Origin: an uncultured Shimia sp.
GTDB lineage: Bacteria; Pseudomonadota; Alphaproteobacteria; Rhodobacterales; Rhodobacteraceae
NCBI RefSeq assembly: GCF_947498095.1
Contig: NZ_CANMJE010000004.1
Coordinates: forward strand, 124,001 to 188,000
Direction: 5' to 3'
DNA: 64,000 nt
The notes below the pieces were generated by a model that saw only the letters and a list, made by a program, of their open reading frames with translations, was not told where the DNA came from and did not search any database. Below are positions 26,637-34,934 of this stretch, piece by piece. A program made the translations under genes and the position numbers. How positions within the stretch are numbered: the stretch's first letter is position 1; each line of letters begins with the position of its first letter.

Positions 26637-27701
26637 ATGGACATCCTCACCCTTGTTGAAAGCATTGGAGAAGCGCCGACGGCGGCGGTTCTGGGCCTGA
26701 TCACCGGCATCATCTTTGGCGTCGCGGCACAGCGCTCTCGGTTCTGCCTGCGCGCGGCCACGGTCGAATTTGCGCGCGGCCAGATGGGCGACAAGGTTGC
26801 AGTGTGGCTGTTGACGATTTCAACGGCGATTGTCTGGGTGCAGGGCGCGCAGGCATTGGGGCTGATGCACACGGCGGACGCACGTATGATGGCCGTGCCG
26901 GGGTCATGGTCTGGCGCTATACTTGGAGGGTTGATTTTTGGCGTCGGCATGGTGCTGGCGCGCGGCTGTTCCGGTCGACTGTTGGTTCTGGCAGCCAATG
27001 GCAACCTGCGCTCGGTTGTTTCGGGCCTGATCTTTGCTGTTGTCGCCCAGATGAGCCTGTCTGGCATCCTCTCGGCCCCCCGTGACAAGCTGGCAAGCCT
27101 TTGGATCACCGAGGGCGGACGGAACATGGACCTGATCGCAGCGCTGCGCCTGCCGGACCTCTCAGGGCTGATTTTTGGCGCTGTCATGGCGTGTCTCGCG
27201 CTGGTGATTGCACGTAAGAACCGCATCGGTGCATCGCGATTGATCTTTGCCTCGGGCGTGGGGTTTGCAGTCGCCGTGGGCTGGGTGCTCACTTACGGGC
27301 TGGCACAGGTGGCCTTTGACCCGGTGCAGATCGAAAGCGCCACATTCTCCGGTCCCTCGGCTCATACGCTGATGTTCTTCCTGGATCGCAATGCGGTTCT
27401 GGAATTCGACATTGGCCTTGTGCCTGGCGTGGTCATCGGCTCATTTCTCGCGGCCATACTGACGGGCGAATTCAAGTTTCAGGGCTTTGACGGTGAGAGC
27501 AACATGCGCCGCTCGATGACCGGCGCCGTATTGATGGGCTTCGGCGCGATGCTGGCGGGCGGCTGCGCGATTGGCGCGGGCGTCACCGGTGGATCGATCT
27601 TTGCCGGAACCGCATGGGCAGCGCTGTTGGCCATGTGGATCGGCGCCATGGCGACCGACTTCCTTGTCGACCAACGTGGCGGTGCCACCGCCACCGCCTG
27701 A
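26637..27701 (+). CDS. YeeE/YedE-family (TsuA-like) sulfur-compound transporter
   Basis: A 354-residue membrane protein with ~9-10 hydrophobic segments. Three cysteines sit in conserved-looking loops: SRFCLRAATVEFARG, MVLARGCSGRLLVLAANG and MLAGGCAIGAGVTGGS. This matches the Sulf_transp fold, whose E. coli/Spirochaeta members take up thiosulfate through a relay of three membrane cysteines. A tail of Gly/Thr/Ala follows. AAGGGG precedes the ATG. Substrate thiosulfate is inferred from family only. Confidence 0.85.
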   Translation: MDILTLVESIGEAPTAAVLGLITGIIFGVAAQRSRFCLRAATVEFARGQMGDKVAVWLLTISTAIVWVQGAQALGLMHTADARMMAVPGSWSGAILGGLIFGVGMVLARGCSGRLLVLAANGNLRSVVSGLIFAVVAQMSLSGILSAPRDKLASLWITEGGRNMDLIAALRLPDLSGLIFGAVMACLALVIARKNRIGASRLIFASGVGFAVAVGWVLTYGLAQVAFDPVQIESATFSGPSAHTLMFFLDRNAVLEFDIGLVPGVVIGSFLAAILTGEFKFQGFDGESNMRRSMTGAVLMGFGAMLAGGCAIGAGVTGGSIFAGTAWAALLAMWIGAMATDFLVDQRGGATATA

Positions 27702-27718
27702 CCCCCCCTGCACCCTGG

Positions 27719-27791
27719 CTTCTTTTGGCCAGAAATATCCCGGGGGGAGCGCCGTCCTTGTCAAAAGACGGCGTTGGGGGGCTGGCCCCCT
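27719..27791 (-). repeat. Dispersed two-hairpin 3'-end element, copy 2 (after priA)
   Basis: On the minus strand after the priA stop: GGGGGCCAGCCCCC hairpin, then CGCCGTC-TTTTGACAAG-GACGGCG, then CCCCCCGGGATATTTCTGGC and CAAAAGAAG. Same order as copy 1 but different stem sequences. It separates the convergent yeeE and priA genes. Confidence 0.7.
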
Positions 27792-27795
27792 TTGT

Positions 27796-29991
27796 TCAAT
27801 AGAAACTCTGCGGGTCGATATCGACGCTGAGGCGGATGTCGCCTTTCAGACGAAACTGCCCAATCCATTTGGCCACCGCCGCCTGAATCGGCACGCCCTT
27901 GTCTGCTTTGACCAACAGGCGCACCCTATGGCGACCGCGGATACGCGCAATCGGCGCGGGCGCGGGCCCAAAAACCTGCGCGCCGACCTCGCGCAACGCG
28001 CCGTCATTACGCGCCAAGGCATTACCCAGATCAAACACCTGCTGCACATCCGGCGAGGACAGGATAATCCCCGCCATGCGCCCAAAAGGCGGCACGCCAG
28101 CGTGGCGGCGTTCATTGGCTTCGGCTTTCCAGAAATTGATCTCGTCCCCGGCCAGGATCGCCCGGATCACCGGGTGCTCTGGCTGAAAAGTTTGCAGCAT
28201 CGCTTCACCGCGTTTTTCGGCCCGCCCCGCGCGCCCTGCCACCTGACGCATCAGCTGAAACGTCCGCTCGGCGGCGCGCAGGTCAGAGCCTTGCAGGCCA
28301 AGATCAGCATCAATCACCCCCACCAGCGTCAGAAGAGGAAAATTGTGCCCCTTGGCCACCAGTTGTGTGCCAATGATGATGTCTGCCCCGCCCTCAGCGA
28401 TGGAATTGATCCCCTCTTTCAACGCACGGGCCGATCCAAAAAGATCGGAACTCAGCACCGCCAGCCGCGCGTCGGGAAACAGCGCCTGCGCCTCTTCGGC
28501 CAGCCGTTCGACACCGGGTCCGACCGGAGCCAGCTTGCCCTCGACTTTGCACGAGGGGCATTCTTCGGGCATCGGCTTGGTCTCACCGCACTGGTGGCAC
28601 ACCAACCGCTTGAGGAACCGGTGCTCGACCATGCGGGCATCACAATCATCACACCCCACCTGATGACCGCAGGCCCGGCAAATCGTCACCGGGGCATAGC
28701 CGCGCCGATTGATGAACAACAAGGCCTGCTCGCCGCGCTCTACCCGCGCCTCAACCGCCTTTTGCAACGTCGGCGAAATCCAGCGACTGCCGGGCAGGTC
28801 TTCGACGCGCATATCAATGGCGCGCATGTCGGGTAGCACGGCCTCACCAAATCGCGCGGTCAGCTCCAATTTCTCATATTTTCCAGCCTCGGCATTGGCC
28901 CAGCTTTCCAGGCTCGGCGTGGCTGAGGCCAGCACCACCCGCGCAGAACACAGGCTGGCCCGCAAAACCGCCATGTCACGGGCATTGTAAAGAACGCCAT
29001 CTTCTTGCTTGTAAGACGTATCATGTTCCTCATCGACCACGATCAGGCCAAGGTTCTGGTAGGGAAGGAATAAGGCAGATCGCGCGCCGATCACCAGCTG
29101 CGCACCGCCCTGCCCGACCATTTTCCAGATGCGACGGCGTTCGGTCATGGTGACGCCGGAATGCCATTCGGCAGGCTTGGCGCCAAAACGTTCTTCGACC
29201 CGGGACAGAAACTCGGCGGTCAACGCGATTTCGGGCAATAGAACCAGCGCCTGTCGCCCCTTGCGCAGAGTCTCGGCCACAGCTTCCAGATAGACCTCGG
29301 TCTTGCCCGAACCGGTGACACCGCGCAGCAATGTCGTGCCATAGGCTTCGGAGCGCACACCGGCGCAAAGGGCTTCGGCCCCGGCGGCCTGTTCGTCGGT
29401 CAGGTCTTTGCCCGCATATTCTGGGTCTAGTCGAAAGAACGGAAGATCGCGCGGCGTGTCCTCTTCGCGCACGACGCCCTGTTTCACCAACCCTTTGACG
29501 ACGGACGAGGTCACGCCGGCCATTTCGCTGAGCTCTTTCAGAGTAAAGGCAAGGTCGCCATAGTCGTTCAATGCCTCAAGCACGCGGCGGCGCGCATCGG
29601 TTTGGCGATCCGGTTCCCCGTCACCACGGCGATAGACTTTGCGCATCGAGGGTGGATCCGACAGACCCGGCGCCCGTGTCGCCAGCCGCAACATCGCATG
29701 CAGCGGTGTCAACGTATAGTCGGCGGCGCGTTCGAGAAAGGCACGCATTTCGTCCCGCATCGGGGCGACGTCCAACACGCGGTTCACGGGTCGAATCTTG
29801 GCGATGTCGAAATCGCCACGCCCCGGCCCCCAGACCACGCCCAATACCTTGCGCGGTCCCAAAGGCACTTCGACAAAGCTCCCGCGGAAACAGCCGCCTT
29901 CAGGCGCCTTATAGTCAAGGAATCGGTCCAGCGGCTGCGTGGTCAGCACAGCCACCAACTGTCCTTGTTCAAAGAATTCCGGGTCCTGCAC
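27796..29991 (-). CDS. priA: Primosomal replication restart helicase PriA
   Basis: About 731 residues. After the N-terminal DNA-binding region (LVAVLTTQPLDRFLDYKAPE) come the helicase motifs: Walker A GVTGSGKTEVYLEAV, DEEHDTSYKQ, and ATPSLESWANAE. A zinc module of four CxxC pairs follows (CRACG, CDDCD, CHQCG, CPSC), then GSDLRAAERTFQLMRQVAGR. It reloads the replisome at stalled forks. I chose GTG 29991, preceded by GGGGG, because family members begin just before this point. An ATG at 30051 would add a Cys/Trp-rich extension of doubtful reality. Confidence 0.95.
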   Translation of the reverse strand: MQDPEFFEQGQLVAVLTTQPLDRFLDYKAPEGGCFRGSFVEVPLGPRKVLGVVWGPGRGDFDIAKIRPVNRVLDVAPMRDEMRAFLERAADYTLTPLHAMLRLATRAPGLSDPPSMRKVYRRGDGEPDRQTDARRRVLEALNDYGDLAFTLKELSEMAGVTSSVVKGLVKQGVVREEDTPRDLPFFRLDPEYAGKDLTDEQAAGAEALCAGVRSEAYGTTLLRGVTGSGKTEVYLEAVAETLRKGRQALVLLPEIALTAEFLSRVEERFGAKPAEWHSGVTMTERRRIWKMVGQGGAQLVIGARSALFLPYQNLGLIVVDEEHDTSYKQEDGVLYNARDMAVLRASLCSARVVLASATPSLESWANAEAGKYEKLELTARFGEAVLPDMRAIDMRVEDLPGSRWISPTLQKAVEARVERGEQALLFINRRGYAPVTICRACGHQVGCDDCDARMVEHRFLKRLVCHQCGETKPMPEECPSCKVEGKLAPVGPGVERLAEEAQALFPDARLAVLSSDLFGSARALKEGINSIAEGGADIIIGTQLVAKGHNFPLLTLVGVIDADLGLQGSDLRAAERTFQLMRQVAGRAGRAEKRGEAMLQTFQPEHPVIRAILAGDEINFWKAEANERRHAGVPPFGRMAGIILSSPDVQQVFDLGNALARNDGALREVGAQVFGPAPAPIARIRGRHRVRLLVKADKGVPIQAAVAKWIGQFRLKGDIRLSVDIDPQSFY

Positions 29992-30147
29992 CCGCGCCCC
30001 CAAAGCCAAAGTGCTGCAAAATAGACAGTGCAGCCATGTTTCCGCTAACATTTCCCCGGCATCATTTAGAGTTCGGGCTTTCCGCAAGGCTAGCAATCAG
30101 GTAAAGCCAAGCCAACCCATGTTCAGACCTTCAAAGGACGCGCTCTC

Positions 30148-30801
30148 ATGAAATTCTTCGTAGATACCGCCGAAATCGATGCCATAGCCGAGTTGAATGA
30201 CCTTGGCATGGTGGATGGCGTCACCACTAACCCCTCGCTGATTAAGAAATCTGGCCGTGACATTATCGAAGTCACCAAGGAAATCTGTGAGCTGGTCGAC
30301 GGTCCGGTTTCGGCCGAAGTCACCGCCACGGACGCAGAGGAAATGATCGCCGAAGGCCGCAAGCTGGTCGAGATCGCCGGAAACATCGCCGTCAAAGTCC
30401 CGCTGACCTGGGATGGCCTGAAAGCCTGTAAAGCCCTGAGCGATGATGGCCACATGGTCAACGTCACCTTGTGTTTCTCGGCCAACCAGGCGCTTTTGGC
30501 CGCCAAGGCCGGTGCGACGTTCATCTCGCCGTTTATCGGGCGTCTGGACGACATCAACCTGGATGGTTTGGATCTGATTGCCGACATCCGTGCAATCTAT
30601 GACAACTATGGCTATGAGACACAGATTCTCGCCGCGTCGATCCGCACCGTGAACCACGTGACGCAATGTGCCCTCTTGGGCGCCGACGTGATGACCGCAC
30701 CACCCAATGTCATCAAAGCGATGGTGAACCACCCGTTGACCGACAAAGGTCTGGATGCCTTCCTTGCCGACATCAAAGCCGCTGGCATCAAGATTCTCTA
30801 A
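30148..30801 (+). CDS. Transaldolase / fructose-6-phosphate aldolase family (TalC/Fsa)
   Basis: The 217-residue short transaldolase begins [18 protein letters not shown] and has [15 protein letters not shown], the Schiff-base lysine in [12 protein letters not shown] (~Lys85), and [10 protein letters not shown]. Short members act either as transaldolase in the pentose phosphate pathway or as fructose-6-phosphate aldolase; the sequence alone does not decide. AAGGA lies eight bases before the ATG. Stands alone on the plus strand. Confidence 0.9.
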   Translation: MKFFVDTAEIDAIAELNDLGMVDGVTTNPSLIKKSGRDIIEVTKEICELVDGPVSAEVTATDAEEMIAEGRKLVEIAGNIAVKVPLTWDGLKACKALSDDGHMVNVTLCFSANQALLAAKAGATFISPFIGRLDDINLDGLDLIADIRAIYDNYGYETQILAASIRTVNHVTQCALLGADVMTAPPNVIKAMVNHPLTDKGLDAFLADIKAAGIKIL

Positions 30802-30827
30802 GATTGCGCGGGCGCGTTGAACTGGTT

Positions 30828-31190
30828 TCAGCGCGCCTCGGCGTAGTGCTCGACCATCGCGGCCAGATCTTCGGGCGGCGTGCCCGACTGGACAAATGCG
30901 CATGCATTTGCGCTGATGTTGAAGATGGATCCATCTGAAAAGAAAGACGTATTGGTGACAAAGATCACCCGGGCGTCAGGCCGACGATAGCTGGCGAAAT
31001 CCGCAATCGCCAGCGCTGCGCCTTCGGACAAAACCAAATCCAGAACAATAATGTCAAAACTCTGCATGCGGAGCGCGTGAATGGCGCTGGCCTGATCCTC
31101 GGCCAACTCAACCACAGCGCCCAGACGCTGCATATGGCGACTCCAGATCCTTCCAAGACCCGGATCGCTTTCAACGATCAATACCTGCAT
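30828..31190 (-). CDS. Single-domain response regulator with degenerate active site
   Basis: The 120-residue receiver domain starts MQVLIVESDPGLGRIWSRHM. The acidic pocket is E7/D9, the phospho-acceptor is Asp51 in IIVLDLVLSEG, and the Thr switch is T79 in IFVTNTS. The invariant lysine before the last helix is absent (FVQSGTPPEDL). Without it, phosphorylation signalling may be altered. No output domain and no kinase neighbour. GGGAG is just before the ATG at 31190. Confidence 0.82.
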   Translation of the reverse strand: MQVLIVESDPGLGRIWSRHMQRLGAVVELAEDQASAIHALRMQSFDIIVLDLVLSEGAALAIADFASYRRPDARVIFVTNTSFFSDGSIFNISANACAFVQSGTPPEDLAAMVEHYAEAR

Positions 31191-31361
31191 GACTCCCCTC
31201 GTCATCCCACTCGTAAACAATTTGACTCGATATTTTGGTGATCTGCCCAAAATCCTAACAAATGGTTAATGTTTGCTTAACGTCGGCGTAAAGCAGCCCG
31301 ATCCTTGCCAAAACGGTGGAATTCCGCTTGAAGGTGAAACACCTTATCCGGAGACCTAGAT

Positions 31362-32312
31362 TTGCCTTTGCTGCCCTCTCAAACACCCCGCGACCACGGC
31401 GGCGGATTAGACGCTGCGCGGGCGCAGTTCGGAGGTGCGCGCGCAGATTGGCTGGACCTGTCGACGGGGATCAACCCGGTGCCTTATCCAGTGGGAGAGA
31501 TTTCTGCGGGCGCCTGGACGGCACTCCCGGATCGGACAGCGCAAGATGCCTTGATCCATGCCGCGCGCCAGTTCTGGAACGTGCCTGAGGGGGCCGCTAT
31601 TCTTGCGACGCACGGCGCTTCGGCCCCGATTGCGCGCATCCCGGCACTGTTGCCAGCCGGAACCGTGGACATCCCGGCACCCACCTACAACGAACATGCC
31701 GCCGCTTTTGAGGCGCAAGGCTGGAACCAGTCCGAAACCGCGCCTGACGCTCGTGTATTGGTGAATCCAAACAACCCGGATGGGCGCCTTTGGGCCAAGG
31801 CCGACCTGACCGCCCCGTTCACCGTGATTGACGAGAGCTTTTGTGACGTGACACCCAACGCCAGTCTGATCGACGTCGCAGATCAGCCGGGGCGCGTGGT
31901 CTTGAAGAGTTTTGGTAAATTCTGGGGCCTCGCCGGATTGCGGTTGGGGTTCGTGATCGCCGCGCCCGAAACCATCTCGCGGCTTGCGGATATGACCGGA
32001 CCTTGGTCAGTCTCGGGTCCTGCGTTGGAAATTGGTGCCCGTGCGCTCAGCGACGTAACATGGGCCAATACCACCCGTGCCCGGCTGAAAGACGACACCA
32101 CGCGATTGGACGCGTTGATGACCACAAAGGGCGCCAAGTTGATCGGTGGCACAACGCTGTTTCGGCTTTATGAGGTCGCGGATGCCGGCGACTGGCAAGA
32201 CAGACTGGCCCGCCAACATGTCTGGTCGCGTATCTTTCCCTATTCACGAAGCTACCTGCGCTTGGGCTTGCCCGCACCCGACAGATGGGCCCAGCTTGAG
32301 GAGGCCCTGTGA
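31362..32312 (+). CDS. cobC: L-threonine-O-3-phosphate decarboxylase, cobamide lower-loop synthesis
   Basis: A 316-residue PLP-dependent class I aminotransferase-fold protein: WLDLSTGINPVPYPV, LVNPNNPDG, VIDESFCDV and the PLP-lysine block VVLKSFGKFWGLAGLRLGF. This is the CobC/CobD type that makes (R)-1-amino-2-propanol phosphate for the cobamide aminopropanol arm. It starts at a TTG with GGAG seven bases upstream. It overlaps cbiB by four bases (GTGA). No cobalamin riboswitch was found before it. Confidence 0.9.
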   Translation: MPLLPSQTPRDHGGGLDAARAQFGGARADWLDLSTGINPVPYPVGEISAGAWTALPDRTAQDALIHAARQFWNVPEGAAILATHGASAPIARIPALLPAGTVDIPAPTYNEHAAAFEAQGWNQSETAPDARVLVNPNNPDGRLWAKADLTAPFTVIDESFCDVTPNASLIDVADQPGRVVLKSFGKFWGLAGLRLGFVIAAPETISRLADMTGPWSVSGPALEIGARALSDVTWANTTRARLKDDTTRLDALMTTKGAKLIGGTTLFRLYEVADAGDWQDRLARQHVWSRIFPYSRSYLRLGLPAPDRWAQLEEAL

Positions 32313-33217
32313 ATACCGCTGAGATCCTCGTTCTGGCGCTGCTGTTGGATGCCGCCTTGGGAGAACCTCGCTGGCTCTGGCAAAACCTGCCGCATCCCGC
32401 TGTCTTGATGGGGCGGGCCATTGGCTGGGCAGACGCCCGTTTCAATGCCGCGCCTTCTCAAAAGCTCAAAGGTCTTGTGCTGGTTGTCACGCTGGTGCTG
32501 GCCATGGCGCTGTTGGGTAAGCTTATCGCGCTGTTTGGATGGCTGCCGCAATTGGTGATTGTGGCCATCCTTTTGGCGCAGCGTTCGCTTGTCGATCACG
32601 TGCGCGCCGTGGGCAATGCCTTGCGCTTGTCTCTGGGGGGTGGGCGGCGCAGCGTGGCCATGATCGTGGGCCGCGACACGGCTGAGATGGATCAAAGCGC
32701 GGTTGCCCGGGGCGCTATCGAAAGTGCAGCAGAGAACCTCTCAGATGGTGTGATCGCGCCTGCCTTTTGGTTCCTGATCGCGGGTCTGCCGGGTCTGCTG
32801 GCCTACAAGATCGTCAACACAGCCGACAGCATGATTGGCTATCGCACGCCGCGCCATGAGCAGTTCGGCTGGGCAGCCGCACGACTAGACGATGTGTTGA
32901 ACTGGATCCCCGCCCGCCTGACCGCTGTGCTGATCGCGGCCACCCATCGCGGCCTTGAGGATTTGCGGGCCATCCGCAGAGATGCCTCAAAGCACCGTTC
33001 GCCCAATGCTGGCTGGCCAGAGTCGGCCATAGCGCGGGCCTTGGATGCGGCAATCGCAGGTCCGCGCGCCTATGACGGTGAAATGCGCGACTTTCCTTAT
33101 GTAAACGCTGATGGCCGCAAAAACCTGGGCCCGGACGACATTGACGCAGCTTGCACGGCTCTTTGGCAAACATGGGCCGCATTCCTGGCGATCACGCTGG
33201 TGTGCACGCTGTTCTGA
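32309..33217 (+). CDS. cbiB: Adenosylcobinamide-phosphate synthase CbiB/CobD
   Basis: A 302-residue membrane protein. ALLLDAALGEPRWLWQNLPH, HPAVLMGRAIGW, GAIESAAENLSDGVIAPAF and NTADSMIGYRTPRHEQFGWA are hallmarks of CbiB. It attaches aminopropanol (or its phosphate) to adenosylcobyric acid in the inner membrane, the step that uses the product of the preceding gene. GTG start overlapping the cobC stop. Confidence 0.93.
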   Translation: MNTAEILVLALLLDAALGEPRWLWQNLPHPAVLMGRAIGWADARFNAAPSQKLKGLVLVVTLVLAMALLGKLIALFGWLPQLVIVAILLAQRSLVDHVRAVGNALRLSLGGGRRSVAMIVGRDTAEMDQSAVARGAIESAAENLSDGVIAPAFWFLIAGLPGLLAYKIVNTADSMIGYRTPRHEQFGWAAARLDDVLNWIPARLTAVLIAATHRGLEDLRAIRRDASKHRSPNAGWPESAIARALDAAIAGPRAYDGEMRDFPYVNADGRKNLGPDDIDAACTALWQTWAAFLAITLVCTLF

Positions 33218-33276
33218 CCGCTTGCCCCCTGCCGCGGACCTGTTAACCTCTGGCGAAATTGTATTTCGAGGTTTCC

Positions 33277-34446
33277 ATGCGTCTGCCCCTTTTCCTTGCT
33301 GCCCTGTCCCTGTCTGCAACCACCGCTCTGGCCAACGTGCCCTGTGGCGGATCTTTTTCTGGTTTTATCAACGACATGAAGAAAGAGGCCATCGCCAAAG
33401 GTCACAAAAAATCCAACGTGGATGACTTTTTTGCCAACGCCCGGCAAGACCCCAAAACGCTCAAGGCGGACCGCTCGCAAGGCGTGTTCCAGATGCCCTT
33501 TCTCGACTTTTCCCAGCGCCTGATCAGCAAGAACCGCATTGATGTTGGCCGGTCCAAGGCCAAGACATACAAATCAACTTTCGACCGGATCGAACGCGAC
33601 TACGGCGTGTCGCGCGGCGTGCTGTTGGCCTTTTGGGCGTTTGAAACCGACTACGGTGCATTTCAAGGGGATTTCAACACGCTGAATTCGCTTGTCACCC
33701 TGTCGCATGATTGTCGCCGCCCCGGGCTTTTCCGACCACAGGTCTTTGCCGCATTGGAGCTTTATGAACGGGGCGATTTCAGCCCTACCAAGACCACGGG
33801 GGCATGGGCCGGCGAAATTGGCATGGTCCAGATGCTGCCCGCGGATATCATCGAAAACGGCACTGATGGCGACGGTGACGGCAAGGTAAGCCTCAAGACG
33901 TCACCACAGGATGCGCTGATGTCTGGCGGTAAAATGCTTAGCCATCTTGGCTGGCGCAAGGGCGAGCCGTGGTTGCAAGAAGTGACAGTGCCCAAAAACC
34001 TCGATTGGTCGAAATCGGGTCTGGATCACAGCATGAAGGCCTCACAATGGGCCAAGATGGGTGTCAAACCGCGCCAGGGGCAATTGGCCAACCTTGAGGC
34101 TTCTTTGCTTCTGCCACAGGGCCGCAAAGGCCCGGCCTTTCTGGCTTACCCAAATTATCGCGTCCATTTTGAGTGGAACAAAAGCTTTGTCTACGTGACC
34201 ACGGCGGCCTATTTCGCCACCCGTCTGGAAGGGGCCAAACCCTACAATGCGGGCAACCCCGATCCGGGATTGTCCAGAAATCAGATGAAACAGCTGCAAA
34301 AGAAACTCAAAGCGCGCGGCCACGATGTTGGCAAGGTCGACGGCATCTTGGGTAAGAAAACCCGTGCCGCGGTTCAGGCAGAACAAGTGCGCCTTGGCCT
34401 GCCCGCAGATGCCTGGCCGACGCCAAGCCTATTGGGCAAGCTTTAG
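33277..34446 (+). CDS. MltB-type lytic murein transglycosylase with C-terminal peptidoglycan-binding domain
   Basis: A 389-residue secreted protein with signal peptide ending ATTALA. The SLT_2/MltB catalytic core contains the glutamate in AFWAFETDYGAF and the loop EIGMVQMLPADI; an EF-hand-like DGDGDGKVSL lies downstream. The C-terminal ~60 residues are a PG_binding_1 domain (MKQLQKKLKARGHDVGKVDG). It cleaves peptidoglycan glycan strands forming 1,6-anhydroMurNAc. GAGG precedes the ATG at 33277. The 3' end overlaps the convergent gene by four bases. Confidence 0.92.
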   Translation: MRLPLFLAALSLSATTALANVPCGGSFSGFINDMKKEAIAKGHKKSNVDDFFANARQDPKTLKADRSQGVFQMPFLDFSQRLISKNRIDVGRSKAKTYKSTFDRIERDYGVSRGVLLAFWAFETDYGAFQGDFNTLNSLVTLSHDCRRPGLFRPQVFAALELYERGDFSPTKTTGAWAGEIGMVQMLPADIIENGTDGDGDGKVSLKTSPQDALMSGGKMLSHLGWRKGEPWLQEVTVPKNLDWSKSGLDHSMKASQWAKMGVKPRQGQLANLEASLLLPQGRKGPAFLAYPNYRVHFEWNKSFVYVTTAAYFATRLEGAKPYNAGNPDPGLSRNQMKQLQKKLKARGHDVGKVDGILGKKTRAAVQAEQVRLGLPADAWPTPSLLGKL

Positions 34447-34790
34447 GGTTTCACCGGGAACCGCTGACCGTCTTCGGTCAGCACCACCAACCGCCCGGCG
34501 TTTTCAACAATCCGGTCACAGCGCGTCACCTCTGTAACGTAGGTAACACAAACCACGCTGTCTGCGGCGACGCGCCACTGACCTTCCCAAGTGCCGCCCC
34601 CGCCATAGGTGTAGCTATAGCTGCCGTCGTCGCCATAGACCGATTGCCCGTCATCATAGAACACCAGCGTTTGACCGGTCAGTGCCGCTTGCAGCCCTGC
34701 TTCGTCAAACAGGTTATCACCGCCGCGCATTTTCCAGTCCTCGGCCAAAGCCGGTGTCGCCATCAGTGCTAAAACCAAACCCAAGCGCAT
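34443..34790 (-). CDS. Hypothetical periplasmic protein
   Basis: A 115-residue protein with signal peptide (MRLGLVLALMATPALA) and GGGAGG before the ATG at 34790. The mature part has DGQSVYGDDGSYSYTYGGGG followed by TWEGQWRV, two cysteines (VVCVTYVTEVTRCD) and a C-terminal strand pair. The small beta-rich layout resembles proteins I have seen annotated only as hypothetical in roseobacters. Function unknown. Confidence 0.75.
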   Translation of the reverse strand: MRLGLVLALMATPALAEDWKMRGGDNLFDEAGLQAALTGQTLVFYDDGQSVYGDDGSYSYTYGGGGTWEGQWRVAADSVVCVTYVTEVTRCDRIVENAGRLVVLTEDGQRFPVKP

Positions 34791-34867
34791 ATCGGTGCCT
34801 CCCTCATGTCTCACCCTAACGCGGGAACCGAACACGCGGTCTCACGTTGGCGCGAGGCCACCCCTTG

Positions 34868-34926
34868 CTTCGTATTGCCGGAAATACTCCGGGGGAGACG
34901 CCACAGGCGGCGGGGGCAGCGCCCCC
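34868..34926 (-). repeat. Dispersed two-hairpin 3'-end element, copy 3 (after smc)
   Basis: On the minus strand after the smc stop: GGGGGCGCTGCCCCC hairpin, a short GGCG/CGCC stem, then CTCCCCCGGAGTATTTCCGG and CAATACGAAG. The core has GTATT/AATAC where copies 1 and 2 have TTTT/AAAA, a covarying change. Confidence 0.7.
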
Positions 34927-34934
34927 GAAATCCG

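Noticed and set aside
30051-30096. Longer PriA start codons upstream of 29991.
   Set aside because: The added residues are Cys/Trp-rich and not like PriA N-termini, and a GGGGG site precedes the GTG at 29991.
31191-31361. Possible cobalamin riboswitch before cobC.
   Set aside because: The B12 box and the other conserved blocks are absent; only a small AAGGTG/CACCTT stem lies next to the TTG start.
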